Shown here piece after piece: positions 15,163 to 23,453 of a stretch of 64,000 nucleotides of DNA. The position numbers and the translations under genes were made by a program. How positions within the stretch are numbered: position 1 is the first letter of the stretch; each line of letters begins with the position of its first letter. The stretch lies in the NCBI RefSeq assembly GCF_030811455.1, contig NZ_JAUSQU010000001.1, positions 9,610,001 to 9,674,000 of the forward strand. The letters run 5' to 3'. The notes beneath the pieces are model-generated. The model saw nothing but the letters and a program-made list of their open reading frames with translations, was not told the DNA's origin and made no database searches. Source of the stretch: Streptosporangium lutulentum (GTDB lineage Bacteria; Actinomycetota; Actinomycetes; Streptosporangiales; Streptosporangiaceae).

Positions 15163-17534
15163 CACCGATCACCCTCCCGCCGGTCGGCGCGGGCCGCACA
15201 CCCCGGAAGAGCTTCTCCGCGGGGATCGGACCGGATGCCCCAGAAGATCTTCTCGGCCGTGATCGGCAGTTCGTGGACGCGCACGCCCACGGCGTCGGCC
15301 ACGGCGCTCGCCACGATCGACGGGACCGGGTCCAGGGCGATCTCGCCGACGCCCTTCGCGCCGAACGGTCCCGTCGGCTCGTAGGAGCCGGCGAACTCGA
15401 CGTGGAGCCTCGGCATGATCTGTGAGGTCGGCAGCTTGTAGTCGGCGAAGTTCGGACGCGCCGGCGCGCCGTCGGCCCAGTCGAGGCGTTCGGTGACGGC
15501 CATCCCGAGCCCCTGGGCGATCGCGCCCTCCACCTGGCCCTCGGCGAGGGGCGGGTTGAGGACGGTCCCGCAGTCGACCACCGCGGCCAGCTCCAGCACG
15601 GTCACGGCGCCGGTGGCGGGATCGACCTCGACCTCGGCGGCCTCGGCGGCGAAGGTGTAGGCGCCGGACTCGTTGCCGTACCTGACCTCGTCGGGAAACT
15701 CCGAGGGGTTGTCGAACGAGCCGAGGCCGACGATCGGTTCGCCGCCCGGCCGGTAGAGCTCGGCGCGGACGACCACCCCGACCGGCAGCCGGACCGGTTC
15801 GTCCCCGCCCGGCGCGGTCGGGGCGCACACGAGGCCGTTCTCGACCCAGAGCTCCGGCTTCGACCGCCCGAGCTGCCGTGCCGCGGCGGCCAGCAGCCGC
15901 TCGCACGCCTGCTCGGCGGCGCGCTTCACGGCGTTGCCGGCGACGTAGGTCACGCGGCTCGCCAGCGCGCCCAGCGCGTGGGTCGTCAGATCGGTGTCGG
16001 GGCGCGAGACCGTGACGTCCGTGACCGCGAGGCCGAGTTCGGCGGCCGCGATCTGCGCGAGGGTGGTGCGCGCTCCCGTGCCGATCTCGCCCTCGCCGGT
16101 GATGACGACGGCGCGTCCGTCCTCGGTCAGCCGGACGATCGCCGAGCTTCCGTCGTAGTCGCCGAAGCTGCGCCGGCCGGAGACGTGGACGCTGACCCCC
16201 ATCGCGAGGCCGTGGTGGGGCGTGGGAGCGGCCCGCTTCTCGTACCAGCCGATCGCGTCGGCCGCCTTGCGGATGCACTGCTTGAGCTCGCAGCTGCCGA
16301 TCCTGTGGTTGTGGAGGGAGACGTCGCCCTCCTCGACGGCGTTGAGCAGGAGCAGATCGGGCATCTCGATGCCGAGCCTGGCCGCCGCGAGGTCCCACGC
16401 CTGGCCGACGGCCCAGTCCGCGGAGGGGTTGCCGAACCCCCGGAACGCGCCGGTGGGAACGAGGTTGGTGTAGACGAGCCGCGAGCGCGCCCGCACCGCG
16501 CGGTAGGCGAAGAGCGCGTCGTGCCGTACGGTCGCCGCGCCGAGGACGGCCAGTGACTTGCCGGTGTAGGCGCCGTTGTCGGCGATGAGGTCGAGGTCCT
16601 TCGCGGTCACCAGGCCGTCCGAGGTGAACCCGAGCCGGACCCGGCAGCGCATCGGGGTGCGGGGACGGCCGGCGAGGAACTCCTCCTCGCGGGTGTTGAG
16701 GAGCTGCACCGGGCGGCCCGTCCTCCTCGCCAGGATCGCGCAGATCACCGAGGTGTTGTCGTCGCCCGACTTGCCCCCGAAGCCTCCGCCGACCTCGGTC
16801 TGGACGACGCGCACGCTGCGCAACGGCAGACCGAGCGCGGTCGCGTAGCGCTGGCGGGCGAGGAACGGCGTCTGGGTGTTCACCCACAACGTGACCCGGT
16901 CCTGTGACCATTCGGCGGTGCAGCCGATCGTCTCGATCGAGCCGTGCCACTGCCGCGCGCTCTGCCAGACGCCCTCGACGATCACGTCGCTGCGCGCGAA
17001 CCACTCGTCGGCCCCGCCCCGGTCGAAGGAGAACTCGTGCGCGACGTTGCCCGGCGCGTCGTCGTGGACGAGCGGCGCGCCCTCGGCGAGCGCCTCGTCC
17101 AGGCCGAGTACGGCGGGCAGCACCTCGTACTCCACCGAGACGAGCTCGGCCGCGCGCCGCGCGGTCTCGGCGTCGGCCGCCGCGACGGCCGCGACCTCGT
17201 CACCGACGTAGCGGACCCGTCCGACCGCCAGCGGGTAGAGATCGGGGCGGAAGGCCCCCCATCGGATCCGCGCGGTGTCGGCGCCCGTGACGACGGCGTG
17301 AACGCCGGGCATGCGCTCGGCCCGCGAGGTGTCGATTCTCACGACGCGGGCACTCGCGTGCGGCGAGCGGACCACGGCCCCGTGAAGCATCCGGGGCAGC
17401 CGCACGTCGCCGGCGTAGACGGCCCGACCGGTGACCTTCTCCGCCGCGTCGACGCGTTCGACCGCGCTTCCGATCAGCGGAGGCGTGGCGTGTTCGGACA
17501 GCAGGTCGACGACGGGATGTTCCGTGATCGGCAT
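15162..17534 (-). CDS. Molybdenum hydroxylase large (molybdopterin-binding) subunit
   Basis: This 790-residue CoxL/XdhB-type subunit carries the TEVGGGFGGKSGDDNT molybdopterin motif near residue 265, GAFRGFGNPSADWAV near 370, GEGEIGTGARTTLAQ and the C-terminal GAKGVGEIALDP. The last contains the base glutamate of hydroxylases. It lacks the AYRCSFR loop that marks CO dehydrogenase, so it is a ring or aldehyde hydroxylase. It overlaps the 2Fe-2S gene upstream and the FAD subunit gene downstream. The neighbouring UbiD and hydrolases point to an aromatic or heteroaromatic substrate. Confidence 0.92.
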   Translation of the reverse strand: MPITEHPVVDLLSEHATPPLIGSAVERVDAAEKVTGRAVYAGDVRLPRMLHGAVVRSPHASARVVRIDTSRAERMPGVHAVVTGADTARIRWGAFRPDLYPLAVGRVRYVGDEVAAVAAADAETARRAAELVSVEYEVLPAVLGLDEALAEGAPLVHDDAPGNVAHEFSFDRGGADEWFARSDVIVEGVWQSARQWHGSIETIGCTAEWSQDRVTLWVNTQTPFLARQRYATALGLPLRSVRVVQTEVGGGFGGKSGDDNTSVICAILARRTGRPVQLLNTREEEFLAGRPRTPMRCRVRLGFTSDGLVTAKDLDLIADNGAYTGKSLAVLGAATVRHDALFAYRAVRARSRLVYTNLVPTGAFRGFGNPSADWAVGQAWDLAAARLGIEMPDLLLLNAVEEGDVSLHNHRIGSCELKQCIRKAADAIGWYEKRAAPTPHHGLAMGVSVHVSGRRSFGDYDGSSAIVRLTEDGRAVVITGEGEIGTGARTTLAQIAAAELGLAVTDVTVSRPDTDLTTHALGALASRVTYVAGNAVKRAAEQACERLLAAAARQLGRSKPELWVENGLVCAPTAPGGDEPVRLPVGVVVRAELYRPGGEPIVGLGSFDNPSEFPDEVRYGNESGAYTFAAEAAEVEVDPATGAVTVLELAAVVDCGTVLNPPLAEGQVEGAIAQGLGMAVTERLDWADGAPARPNFADYKLPTSQIMPRLHVEFAGSYEPTGPFGAKGVGEIALDPVPSIVASAVADAVGVRVHELPITAEKIFWGIRSDPRGEALPGCAARADRREGDR

Positions 17535-18040
17535 CAGCGCCTCCTCTCGGCAGGCGTCGTCGCTCCGGCGCGCTTCCCCTGGGTGGCCACGGCCTCCCGC
17601 GCCGAGTCGAGGATCTTCACATATCCGGTGCAACGGCAGTAGTTGCCGTCGACGGTCCGCCGGATCCGTTCGTCGTCCGGTTCCGGGTCCTCGTCGAGCA
17701 GCGCCCGGAGCGCCATCACATGGCCCGGCGTGCAGAAGCCGCACTGCAGGCCCGCGCGTCTCACGAACGCGGCCTGGACCGGGTCGAGGCCCTCCGGGCC
17801 GTTCAGGTCCTCGATGGTTCGCACCTCACGGCCTTCGAGCAGGCCGATCATCAGCAGGCAGGCGGGGACGGCCTCACCGTCGACGATGACCGTGCACGCT
17901 CCGCAGTAGCCGATGGCGCAGCCCGACTTCGTGCCCGTGAGACCGAGGTCGTCACGCAGGACGTCGAGCAGCGTCGCGGCCGGATCCCGGACCTGGATCT
18001 CCACGTCCTCGTGATTGAGCCTGAGGCGCAGGCCGTTCAT
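17534..18040 (-). CDS. Molybdenum hydroxylase 2Fe-2S (small) subunit
   Basis: This 168-residue protein has two 2Fe-2S clusters. The plant-ferredoxin type is at Cys41, Cys46, Cys49 and Cys61 (SGCAIGYCGACT...PAC); the helical cluster is at Cys100, Cys103, Cys135 and Cys137 (LQCGFCTPGH, YCRCTGY). All eight ligands are present. The start overlaps the ubiD stop (ATGA at 18037-18040). It belongs to the small-large-medium hydroxylase complex encoded immediately downstream. Confidence 0.93.
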   Translation of the reverse strand: MNGLRLRLNHEDVEIQVRDPAATLLDVLRDDLGLTGTKSGCAIGYCGACTVIVDGEAVPACLLMIGLLEGREVRTIEDLNGPEGLDPVQAAFVRRAGLQCGFCTPGHVMALRALLDEDPEPDDERIRRTVDGNYCRCTGYVKILDSAREAVATQGKRAGATTPAERRR

Positions 18041-19494
18041 CGGGAGCCTCCCAGTATGTCGGGCCAGCGTCGTACGACGTGGTCGATCAGGTCCCTGCCG
18101 GACTCGGCCACGCGGGGGAAGTCCGGCAGCCGGTTCCAGGGACGGCACGCGTCGATCACGGCGCGGGTGTTGAACGGGGGGAGACCGGGCGCGCGGAGCG
18201 GATCGACCCGGCTGCCCCACGTCTGGCGCATGATCTCGATGTCCTCGGCCGGGTCGGTGCGGGTGCAGACGGCCCACATCACGTCGTCGAGGCTGCGGAA
18301 GTCGACGTCGGCGTCCACGACGACCACGAACTTGTTCATGTAGGCGGCGGAGGGAAGCTGCGAGGCGAGGTAGGCGGCCTGGCGCGCGTGGCCCGCGTAC
18401 CGCTGGTGGAGGGCCACCGCGAGCAACTGGCGGCCGCCGCCGGCCTCGTGCGCCCACACCCCTTCCACACCCGGAAGGCCCGCCCTGACGAGCGCGTCCT
18501 GGATCATCGCCGACTTCATCACGCTGCGCATGTAGGAGTAGTCGTGCGGTGGTTTGCCGGGAGGGGCGCCGAGCTGGATCGGGTCGTCGCGGTGGTAGAC
18601 CCGCTCGACGTCCATGGTGAGCACCGGCTCGATCCCGCCGCTGTAGTAGCCGGTCCATTCGCCGAACGGCCCCTCCTGCTCCCGCCGGTCCGGATACAGC
18701 CAGCCCTCGACCGCGAGCTCGCCGCGCGCGGGAATCGGCAGACCGGTCACCTCGCCGCGGATCACGTCGACCGGCCGCCCCATCACCGCACCGGCGTATT
18801 CGAGCTCCGACAGTCCCGCCGGCACCTCGGTGCCGGCGACGACGAGCAGCAGCGGATCGTGCCCGAGCGACGCGGTGACGGGAGCGCGTCCTTCCTTGTC
18901 GAACCACTCCCGGACGTGCGCGGCCCCGTGCTTGCCCGCCTCGATGTTGACGCTCACGGCCCGTCCGTCGTTCTGCACCTGCATCCGGTAGGCCCCCGCG
19001 TTGAGCGTGCCGGTGGCCGGGTCGGTCGTGAACACGGCGCACCCGGTGCCGATGTATCGGCCGCCGTCCGCCTCATGCCATCTCGGCACGGGGAAGTCGA
19101 GCAGGTTCACGTCGCCCGACGTGATGACGTTCTCGCAGACCGGCCCGGAGCCGACCTCCCGGACGGGGTATCTCGCCGCGTCGGCGATCCACTCGTTCGG
19201 GCGGTTGCGCAGCGCCTCGACCAGCCCGCGGTCGTCGAGCGAGGTGCCCAGCCGGAGGGTCATGCCCAGCCTGCGGGCGTTCGCCATGCTGGCCGTGAGG
19301 ACCCGCGGGCCCCTGCCGTAGCCCACGATGTCGTCGAACAGCAGCGCCGGGGGCGACGGGCGTCTGTAGTTCACCTCCGAAGCGGCGCCGATCTCCTTGT
19401 CCCAGTGGGCGCCGGTGATGGTCCGGACCTCTCCGAGTTCGCCGGCGAGTTCGAGCCAGCTACGAAGGTCGTCCACCTCCTCAAGGGATCCCAT
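18037..19494 (-). CDS. ubiD: UbiD family (de)carboxylase
   Basis: This 485-residue UbiD homologue has an N-terminal DLRSWLELAGELGEV and the central YRMQVQNDGRAVSVNI. The prenylated-FMN/active-site segment is QEGPFGEWTGYYSGG, followed by the conserved C-terminal oligomerisation region. These enzymes use prFMN and Mn/K to decarboxylate aromatic, heteroaromatic or unsaturated acids reversibly. It is the first gene of a six-gene overlapping operon, and the dedicated ubiX is at 10978. Substrate specificity cannot be inferred. Confidence 0.92.
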   Translation of the reverse strand: MGSLEEVDDLRSWLELAGELGEVRTITGAHWDKEIGAASEVNYRRPSPPALLFDDIVGYGRGPRVLTASMANARRLGMTLRLGTSLDDRGLVEALRNRPNEWIADAARYPVREVGSGPVCENVITSGDVNLLDFPVPRWHEADGGRYIGTGCAVFTTDPATGTLNAGAYRMQVQNDGRAVSVNIEAGKHGAAHVREWFDKEGRAPVTASLGHDPLLLVVAGTEVPAGLSELEYAGAVMGRPVDVIRGEVTGLPIPARGELAVEGWLYPDRREQEGPFGEWTGYYSGGIEPVLTMDVERVYHRDDPIQLGAPPGKPPHDYSYMRSVMKSAMIQDALVRAGLPGVEGVWAHEAGGGRQLLAVALHQRYAGHARQAAYLASQLPSAAYMNKFVVVVDADVDFRSLDDVMWAVCTRTDPAEDIEIMRQTWGSRVDPLRAPGLPPFNTRAVIDACRPWNRLPDFPRVAESGRDLIDHVVRRWPDILGGSR

Positions 19495-19624
19495 CTTTCT
19501 TGCCTCCCCCCTGCCTCCTCATCGTTCGGGACCGCTCCGGCCGGTCTGGAGCCGGGCCGGTCTCGCGTGGGGGAACGGCCCGCGGACACCTTCCGCGGGG
19601 AGGGCGGTCATGGCGGTCCACGGT

Positions 19625-19640
19625 GAAGTGTCGACACTTC
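19625..19640. promoter_or_regulatory. 16-bp perfect palindrome upstream of ubiD
   Basis: GAAGTGTCGACACTTC is a perfect palindrome 131 bp upstream of the ubiD start. Its core TGTCGACA recurs in the second palindrome at 19795. Symmetric sites of this size are typical of GntR/FCD regulators, and the cluster encodes one. The link is inferred. Confidence 0.6.
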
Positions 19641-19794
19641 GATTTAAACACGCCGAATCCTGATCTCTGTCGGCCACCCCCCCGGACAGGTCGCCGGAGG
19701 CCGTCTCCCGGGAGATCACCGGTCCGCGTTCTCCTCGGAGGGAATGACGACGGGCACCGGGCCGAAGATCTCTTCCTGGGGTGATGCGCATGCT

Positions 19795-19806
19795 GTTGTC
19801 GACAAC
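19795..19806. promoter_or_regulatory. 12-bp palindrome sharing the TGTCGACA core
   Basis: GTTGTCGACAAC is perfect and shares the eight-base core with the palindrome 170 bp away. Two sites around the same promoter region could allow looping by one dimeric regulator. Confidence 0.5.
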
Positions 19807-19883
19807 CGCGAACAGCGTGGGCCGCACGTGGAACCCCTCTCCGGGGCGTCGGAGCCGCCCGGTGGCGAGGCGGGCGTCTTTTG

Positions 19884-19899
19884 CCAACTGACTGGTTGG
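19884..19899. promoter_or_regulatory. Inverted repeat and possible leaderless promoter of tetR
   Basis: CCAAC-6-GTTGG (19884-19899) overlaps a TTGCCA/TAGGAT promoter pair (19882-19887 and 19907-19912). The -10 box ends seven bases before the tetR ATG, and GGGGAG abuts the ATG with no spacing, so the transcript may be leaderless and autorepressed. Confidence 0.4.
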
Positions 19900-19918
19900 T
19901 TGTGCGTAGGATGGGGAG

Positions 19919-20497
19919 ATGGCGCGGGACGCGGATCGAACCAGGAGGAGACTGCTGGAGGCCGCGACCGTGGAATTCGCCGCGCTCGGCATCGCGGGAG
20001 CCCGGGTGGATCGCATCGCCGAGGCCGCCGGATGCAACAAGGCGATGATCTACGCCTACTTCGGCAACAAGGATCGGCTCTTCGACGCGGTCTTCACCGC
20101 GCAGGTCGCCGACTTCCTCGATCAGGTGCACCTCGACGCGTCCGACCTGCCCGGTTACGCCGGACGGCTGTTCGATCGCTACGAGGACCACCCCGAGACC
20201 CTGCGACTGGCCACCTGGTACCGGCTGGAGCGACCTCGGGGAGCCCCCCTGCAGGCCGTCGTCTCGTCCAACCGGGGGAAACTCGAGGGGCTGGAGCAGG
20301 CCCAGCGGGAGGGCGTCCTGCCCGGTCACTACACCCCGGTCGAGCTCCTGACGCTGGTCCTGTCGATATCCACGGCATGGGCGTCGATGCCCCCTGAGCT
20401 GGGGGCGAGCGCCGCAGGTGATCGCGACCGCCGCAGGCACACCGTCGTGGACGCCGTACGGCGGCTGCTGGTGGAGAACCGCCCGGTGCGGTCGTAG
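19919..20497 (+). CDS. TetR family transcriptional regulator
   Basis: This 192-residue protein has the TetR HTH at residues 8-53 (RRRLLEAATVEFAALGIAG, IAEAAGCNKAMIYAYFGNKD). The C-terminal ligand domain resembles TetR_C_33-type regulators (LPGYAGRLFDRYEDHPETLR). It is divergent from ubiD and upstream of the LPMO gene on the same strand. An inverted repeat lies 20 bp before the start. The target gene is not clear; autoregulation is likely. Confidence 0.9.
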   Translation: MARDADRTRRRLLEAATVEFAALGIAGARVDRIAEAAGCNKAMIYAYFGNKDRLFDAVFTAQVADFLDQVHLDASDLPGYAGRLFDRYEDHPETLRLATWYRLERPRGAPLQAVVSSNRGKLEGLEQAQREGVLPGHYTPVELLTLVLSISTAWASMPPELGASAAGDRDRRRHTVVDAVRRLLVENRPVRS

Positions 20498-20750
20498 GCG
20501 GCACGCACAGGTGACGTCCGGCCTCGCTCGCGGAGGGCGGTCCCGCCGGCGGGCCGGTGCTCGTGGTCCGACCGCGCCCGGCCCTCGCGAGGGGGACGAT
20601 CCCGCGTTCTTCGCGGCCCGAATCCGAATATGTCGCGGTATGTATGGCCTGAACGAGTAAATCCTTAGTAAGGTTTCCTATCAATAACGCGCTATCCGTC
20701 GGCCGTTGGACAGCACCACCTCCCTTTTCCCCCCATCAGGAGGAGTCCAC

Positions 20751-21617
20751 GTGCACCTGCGACACAAGGTGGCCGCCACGGCCGCCACGCTCATGGTCGG
20801 GTCCCTGCTGGCCCTGCTGCCGTCCACTCCGGCGGTCTCTCACGGAACGATGTCCAATCCCCCCAGCCGCGTCTACGTCTGCAAGAACGAGAATCCGGAA
20901 AACCCCACGTCGGCGGCTTGCAAGGCCGCTGTGGCGGCAGGCGGCACCCAGGCGTTCTACGACTGGAACGAGGTGTCCCGGCTCGACGCGGGCGGGCAGC
21001 ACCGTCAGATCATCCCGGACGGCAAGCTGTGCAGCGGCGCGCGTGACAAGTATCGGGGGCTCGACCTCGCCAGGGCCGACTGGCCCGCCACGCGGGTCTC
21101 CCCGGGGCCGCTGACGATCACCTATCACGCGACCGCGCCCCACGCGAACAGCAACTTCGAGTTCTACATCACCAAGCAGGGCTGGAACCCGACCCAGCCG
21201 CTCCGCTGGTCGGACCTGGAACTCCTCAGGACGTTCAACAACCAGAACCCCACCACATTCACCAACTGGACGATCAACCTCCCGCAGCGCAGCGGACGCC
21301 AGATCATCTACTCGATCTGGCAGCGCGTGGTGGGCAGCGCGGAGGCCTTCTACACCTGTTCCGACGTGGACTTCGGCGGCGGCACCAACCCGAACCCGAA
21401 CCCGACGCCCACCCCGACCCCCACGGTGACCCCGACCCCGACCCCGACGCCCACCCCGACGACGCCGCAGCCGGGCGGAACCTGGAGGGCGGGCGCCGCC
21501 TACACGGCCGGCACGCAGGTGACCTACGGCGGCCTGACCTACCGGTGTCTGCAGCCGCACACCGCGATAGCGGGCTGGGAGCCGCCGAACGTCCCCGCGC
21601 TGTGGCAGCGCGTCTGA
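20751..21617 (+). CDS. Secreted AA10 lytic polysaccharide monooxygenase with C-terminal carbohydrate-binding module
   Basis: A Sec signal peptide of 30 residues ends ...STPAVS, leaving His31 as the mature N-terminus. With His131 (APHANSNFEFYIT) it forms the copper histidine brace of AA10 enzymes. The catalytic domain runs to about residue 195. A Pro-Thr linker of about 35 residues and a CBM5/12-like module (WRAGAAYTAGTQVTYGGLTY, WEPPNVPALWQRV) follow, so chitin is the likely substrate. The GTG at 20751 has AGGAGG seven to eight bases upstream. An A/T-rich CCTTAGTAAGG leader lies near 20660. Its last codons and stop are tandemly repeated downstream. Confidence 0.92.
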   Translation: MHLRHKVAATAATLMVGSLLALLPSTPAVSHGTMSNPPSRVYVCKNENPENPTSAACKAAVAAGGTQAFYDWNEVSRLDAGGQHRQIIPDGKLCSGARDKYRGLDLARADWPATRVSPGPLTITYHATAPHANSNFEFYITKQGWNPTQPLRWSDLELLRTFNNQNPTTFTNWTINLPQRSGRQIIYSIWQRVVGSAEAFYTCSDVDFGGGTNPNPNPTPTPTPTVTPTPTPTPTPTTPQPGGTWRAGAAYTAGTQVTYGGLTYRCLQPHTAIAGWEPPNVPALWQRV

Positions 21618-21740
21618 CCCGGCGGGAACAAGCGCGTCTGACCTGAGAACAAGCGTGTCTGATCCGACAGGAGCGGCGCGTCTGATCCGGCGGGAACGAA
21701 CGCGTCTGATCTGACATGGAACAGCGCGCCTGATCCGGCA
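21606..21740 (+). repeat. Degenerate tandem repeat of the LPMO 3' end including its stop codon
   Basis: The motif CGCGTCTGA and its variants CGTGTCTGA and CGCGCCTGA occur six times, with TGA at 21615, 21639, 21660, 21683, 21707 and 21731. The units are 21-24 bp, of the form CGCGTCTGATCCGGCGGGAA. The first copy is the end of the LPMO coding sequence. The first three TGA share its reading frame and the last three share another. Confidence 0.8.
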
Positions 21741-21835
21741 GGACCGGGGCGGCCACCGCCGCCCCGGTCCGAGCACGGCGGCCCGCCGCGCTCGCCCATG
21801 GCCGAAGCCCGAGATCTCCAGGCGGAAGGATGAAG

Positions 21836-22447
21836 ATGAAGCGCGTGATCCCGGTCCTCCTGAGCGTCCTCCTTCTCACCGGTTGCGGCGCCGACAGCAT
21901 CCAAGAGCTCAACGGCGGTCCCGGGGGACACGGGGGACACGCGGGACACGGCGCCGCCGCGTCCGCGTCCGCACCCGCGATCGGCGCGGATTTCAACCCC
22001 GCCGACGTGATGTTCCTGCAGATGATGACGATCCACAGCGGCCAGGGCGCGGAACTGGGACGGCTGGCGCAGGATCGGGCCACCCGCGAGGAGGTCAGGA
22101 CGCTGGCCGCGGCGATCGCCGCGACCCAGGAGACGGAGGCGGCGTCGATGTCCGCCTGGCTGAGCGGGTGGAAGCAGCCCGCGACCGCCGAGCCCGACGA
22201 GCACGCCGCCCACGGCGGGATGCCGGGGGCGAGCAAGGAGCAGATCGCCGCCCTCGCCGGCGCGGCACCGGCCGACTTCGAGGAGAAGTTCCTCAACCTG
22301 ATGATCGCCGAGCAGGACGACGCCATCCAGATGGCCAGGGTGGAGACGGCCACCGGCCTGAACCCAGAGGTCAAGAAACTGGCCGGCCGGATCGACACCT
22401 CGCGCACGGCGCAGATCAAGCAGATGCTGGCGCTGCTCGGCCAGTGA
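21836..22447 (+). CDS. DUF305 lipoprotein
   Basis: This secreted lipoprotein of about 203 residues has a lipobox LLLTGC ending near residue 16, a His/Gly-rich stretch (GGHGGHAGHG) and a DUF305 four-helix domain (FNPADVMFLQMMTIHSGQ; FLNLMIAEQDDAIQMAR). DUF305 proteins resemble ferritin-like bundles and often sit near copper proteins; the upstream LPMO is a copper enzyme. GGAAGG fits the ATG at 21836 better than the one at 21830. A metal role is inferred from the histidines only. Confidence 0.85.
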   Translation: MKRVIPVLLSVLLLTGCGADSIQELNGGPGGHGGHAGHGAAASASAPAIGADFNPADVMFLQMMTIHSGQGAELGRLAQDRATREEVRTLAAAIAATQETEAASMSAWLSGWKQPATAEPDEHAAHGGMPGASKEQIAALAGAAPADFEEKFLNLMIAEQDDAIQMARVETATGLNPEVKKLAGRIDTSRTAQIKQMLALLGQ

Positions 22448-22503
22448 CAAACCCGCTCCGGGACCTGCGCCGGACTCACCGCCGACGCCGTCCCGAGCCG
22501 GTC

Positions 22504-22561
22504 GATCCGAACATCCGATACACCCGAGGACCGATCCGAACATCCGATACACCCGAGGACC
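22504..22561. repeat. Exact 29-bp tandem duplication
   Basis: A 29-bp unit beginning GATCCGAACATCCGATACAC is present twice without mismatch (22504-22532, 22533-22561), followed by the first seven bases of a third copy. It lies between the DUF305 gene and the DUF6458 gene and does not code for anything recognisable. Confidence 0.85.
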
Positions 22562-22743
22562 GATCCGGGCCTTCCGGTACGCCTCGAAGATCGAGGTGGG
22601 TGAAGGGGCTTTTCCCGATGGGATCGCTGTGAACTGCGTTTTTTCCGGTGAGGCGAATGCGCTCCACGATGACTTCGAGGGACGACGTTTGAGATCCGTG
22701 TGGGGGATAGGTGATGAAACGTTGGCTCGAAGGAGGGAATCCC

Positions 22744-23007
22744 ATGACCATTGCAGGCGGAATCATTCTCATCATGCTCGGGGCAATTCTTACCTGGGCG
22801 GTCGAGTTCGACATCGCGGGCCTCGACATCAACGTCGTCGGCGTCATCCTGATGCTCGGTGGTCTCGCGGGGTTGCTGTTCGGCATCTACCGGATCAGCG
22901 TCGCCCGCCGTCCCACGGCGTCCACCACGACCGTCGTCGAGGACCCGGTGACCCACCAGCGTCGTGTTTACGAGGAGCGTCACCACACCGATCCCCCGGT
23001 CGTGTGA
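22744..23007 (+). CDS. DUF6458 family two-TM membrane protein
   Basis: This 87-residue protein has two hydrophobic helices (TIAGGIILIMLGAILTWAV and INVVGVILMLGGLAGLLFGI) and a polar C-terminal tail with VVEDPVTHQRRVYEE. This is the actinobacterial DUF6458 pattern. AGGAGGG lies seven bases before the ATG at 22744, which decides the start over an ATG 33 bases upstream. The function is unknown. It forms a run of small envelope-type genes with its neighbour. Confidence 0.85.
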   Translation: MTIAGGIILIMLGAILTWAVEFDIAGLDINVVGVILMLGGLAGLLFGIYRISVARRPTASTTTVVEDPVTHQRRVYEERHHTDPPVV

Positions 23008-23146
23008 TCGGTCGTTCCCCGGCGGGAAGCCCTTCGGGCGTCTTGCTGCAGGCATCGCCTGATGGCTTTGTCCCAGATAGGTCCGTTAAGGTCCGGCCGC
23101 GGGGGGTAGGCGGGCCAGCAGGCGGACGCGAATGGAGGAGGGGACG

Positions 23147-23398
23147 TTGAGCAGGGTCGTATCCCGAGGGGCGAGCGCCGTGAGCGGAATGCTCGGTGGC
23201 GCCATCGCCGGAGCCATCTTCAAGCAGGTCTGGAAGTTCGCATCGGGCAAGGACGACGCGCCCCAGGCGACATCCGATGAGTACGGCTGGCGCGAGATCC
23301 TGATCGCCTCGGCCATCCAAGGCGCGATCTTCGGTGTGGTCAAGGCCGCGATCGACCGGTCCGCGGCTCGGAGCATCCATCGAGCCACCGGTAAGTGA
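23147..23398 (+). CDS. DUF4235 family protein
   Basis: This 83-residue DUF4235 protein has two amphipathic or hydrophobic segments: SGMLGGAIAGAIFKQVWKF, and EILIASAIQGAIFGVVKAAI preceded by WR. It is probably membrane associated. A TTG at 23147 is the best start because GGAGGAGG lies within the preceding 15 bases. The ATG at 23132 sits on top of that ribosome site and lacks its own. A strong terminator follows the stop by 12 bases. Confidence 0.8.
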   Translation: MSRVVSRGASAVSGMLGGAIAGAIFKQVWKFASGKDDAPQATSDEYGWREILIASAIQGAIFGVVKAAIDRSAARSIHRATGK

Positions 23399-23410
23399 TC
23401 TCACCTGACA

Positions 23411-23447
23411 GGACTCCGGCCCCGCGAACGGGGCCGGAGTCCTTTTT
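23411..23447. terminator. Bidirectional Rho-independent terminator
   Basis: A perfect 13-bp stem (GGACTCCGGCCCC at 23411-23423 with 23430-23442) is followed by TTTTT. It lies between the convergent DUF4235 and glycosyltransferase genes. Confidence 0.92.
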
Positions 23448-23453
23448 CGGGTT

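Larger units (their letters stand above)
19495..19918. other. Divergent intergenic region upstream of ubiD and tetR
   Basis: This 424-bp stretch shows no supported gene. It holds two TGTCGACA-centred palindromes (19625-19640 and 19795-19806) and an inverted repeat next to the tetR start, listed separately. Confidence 0.7.
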
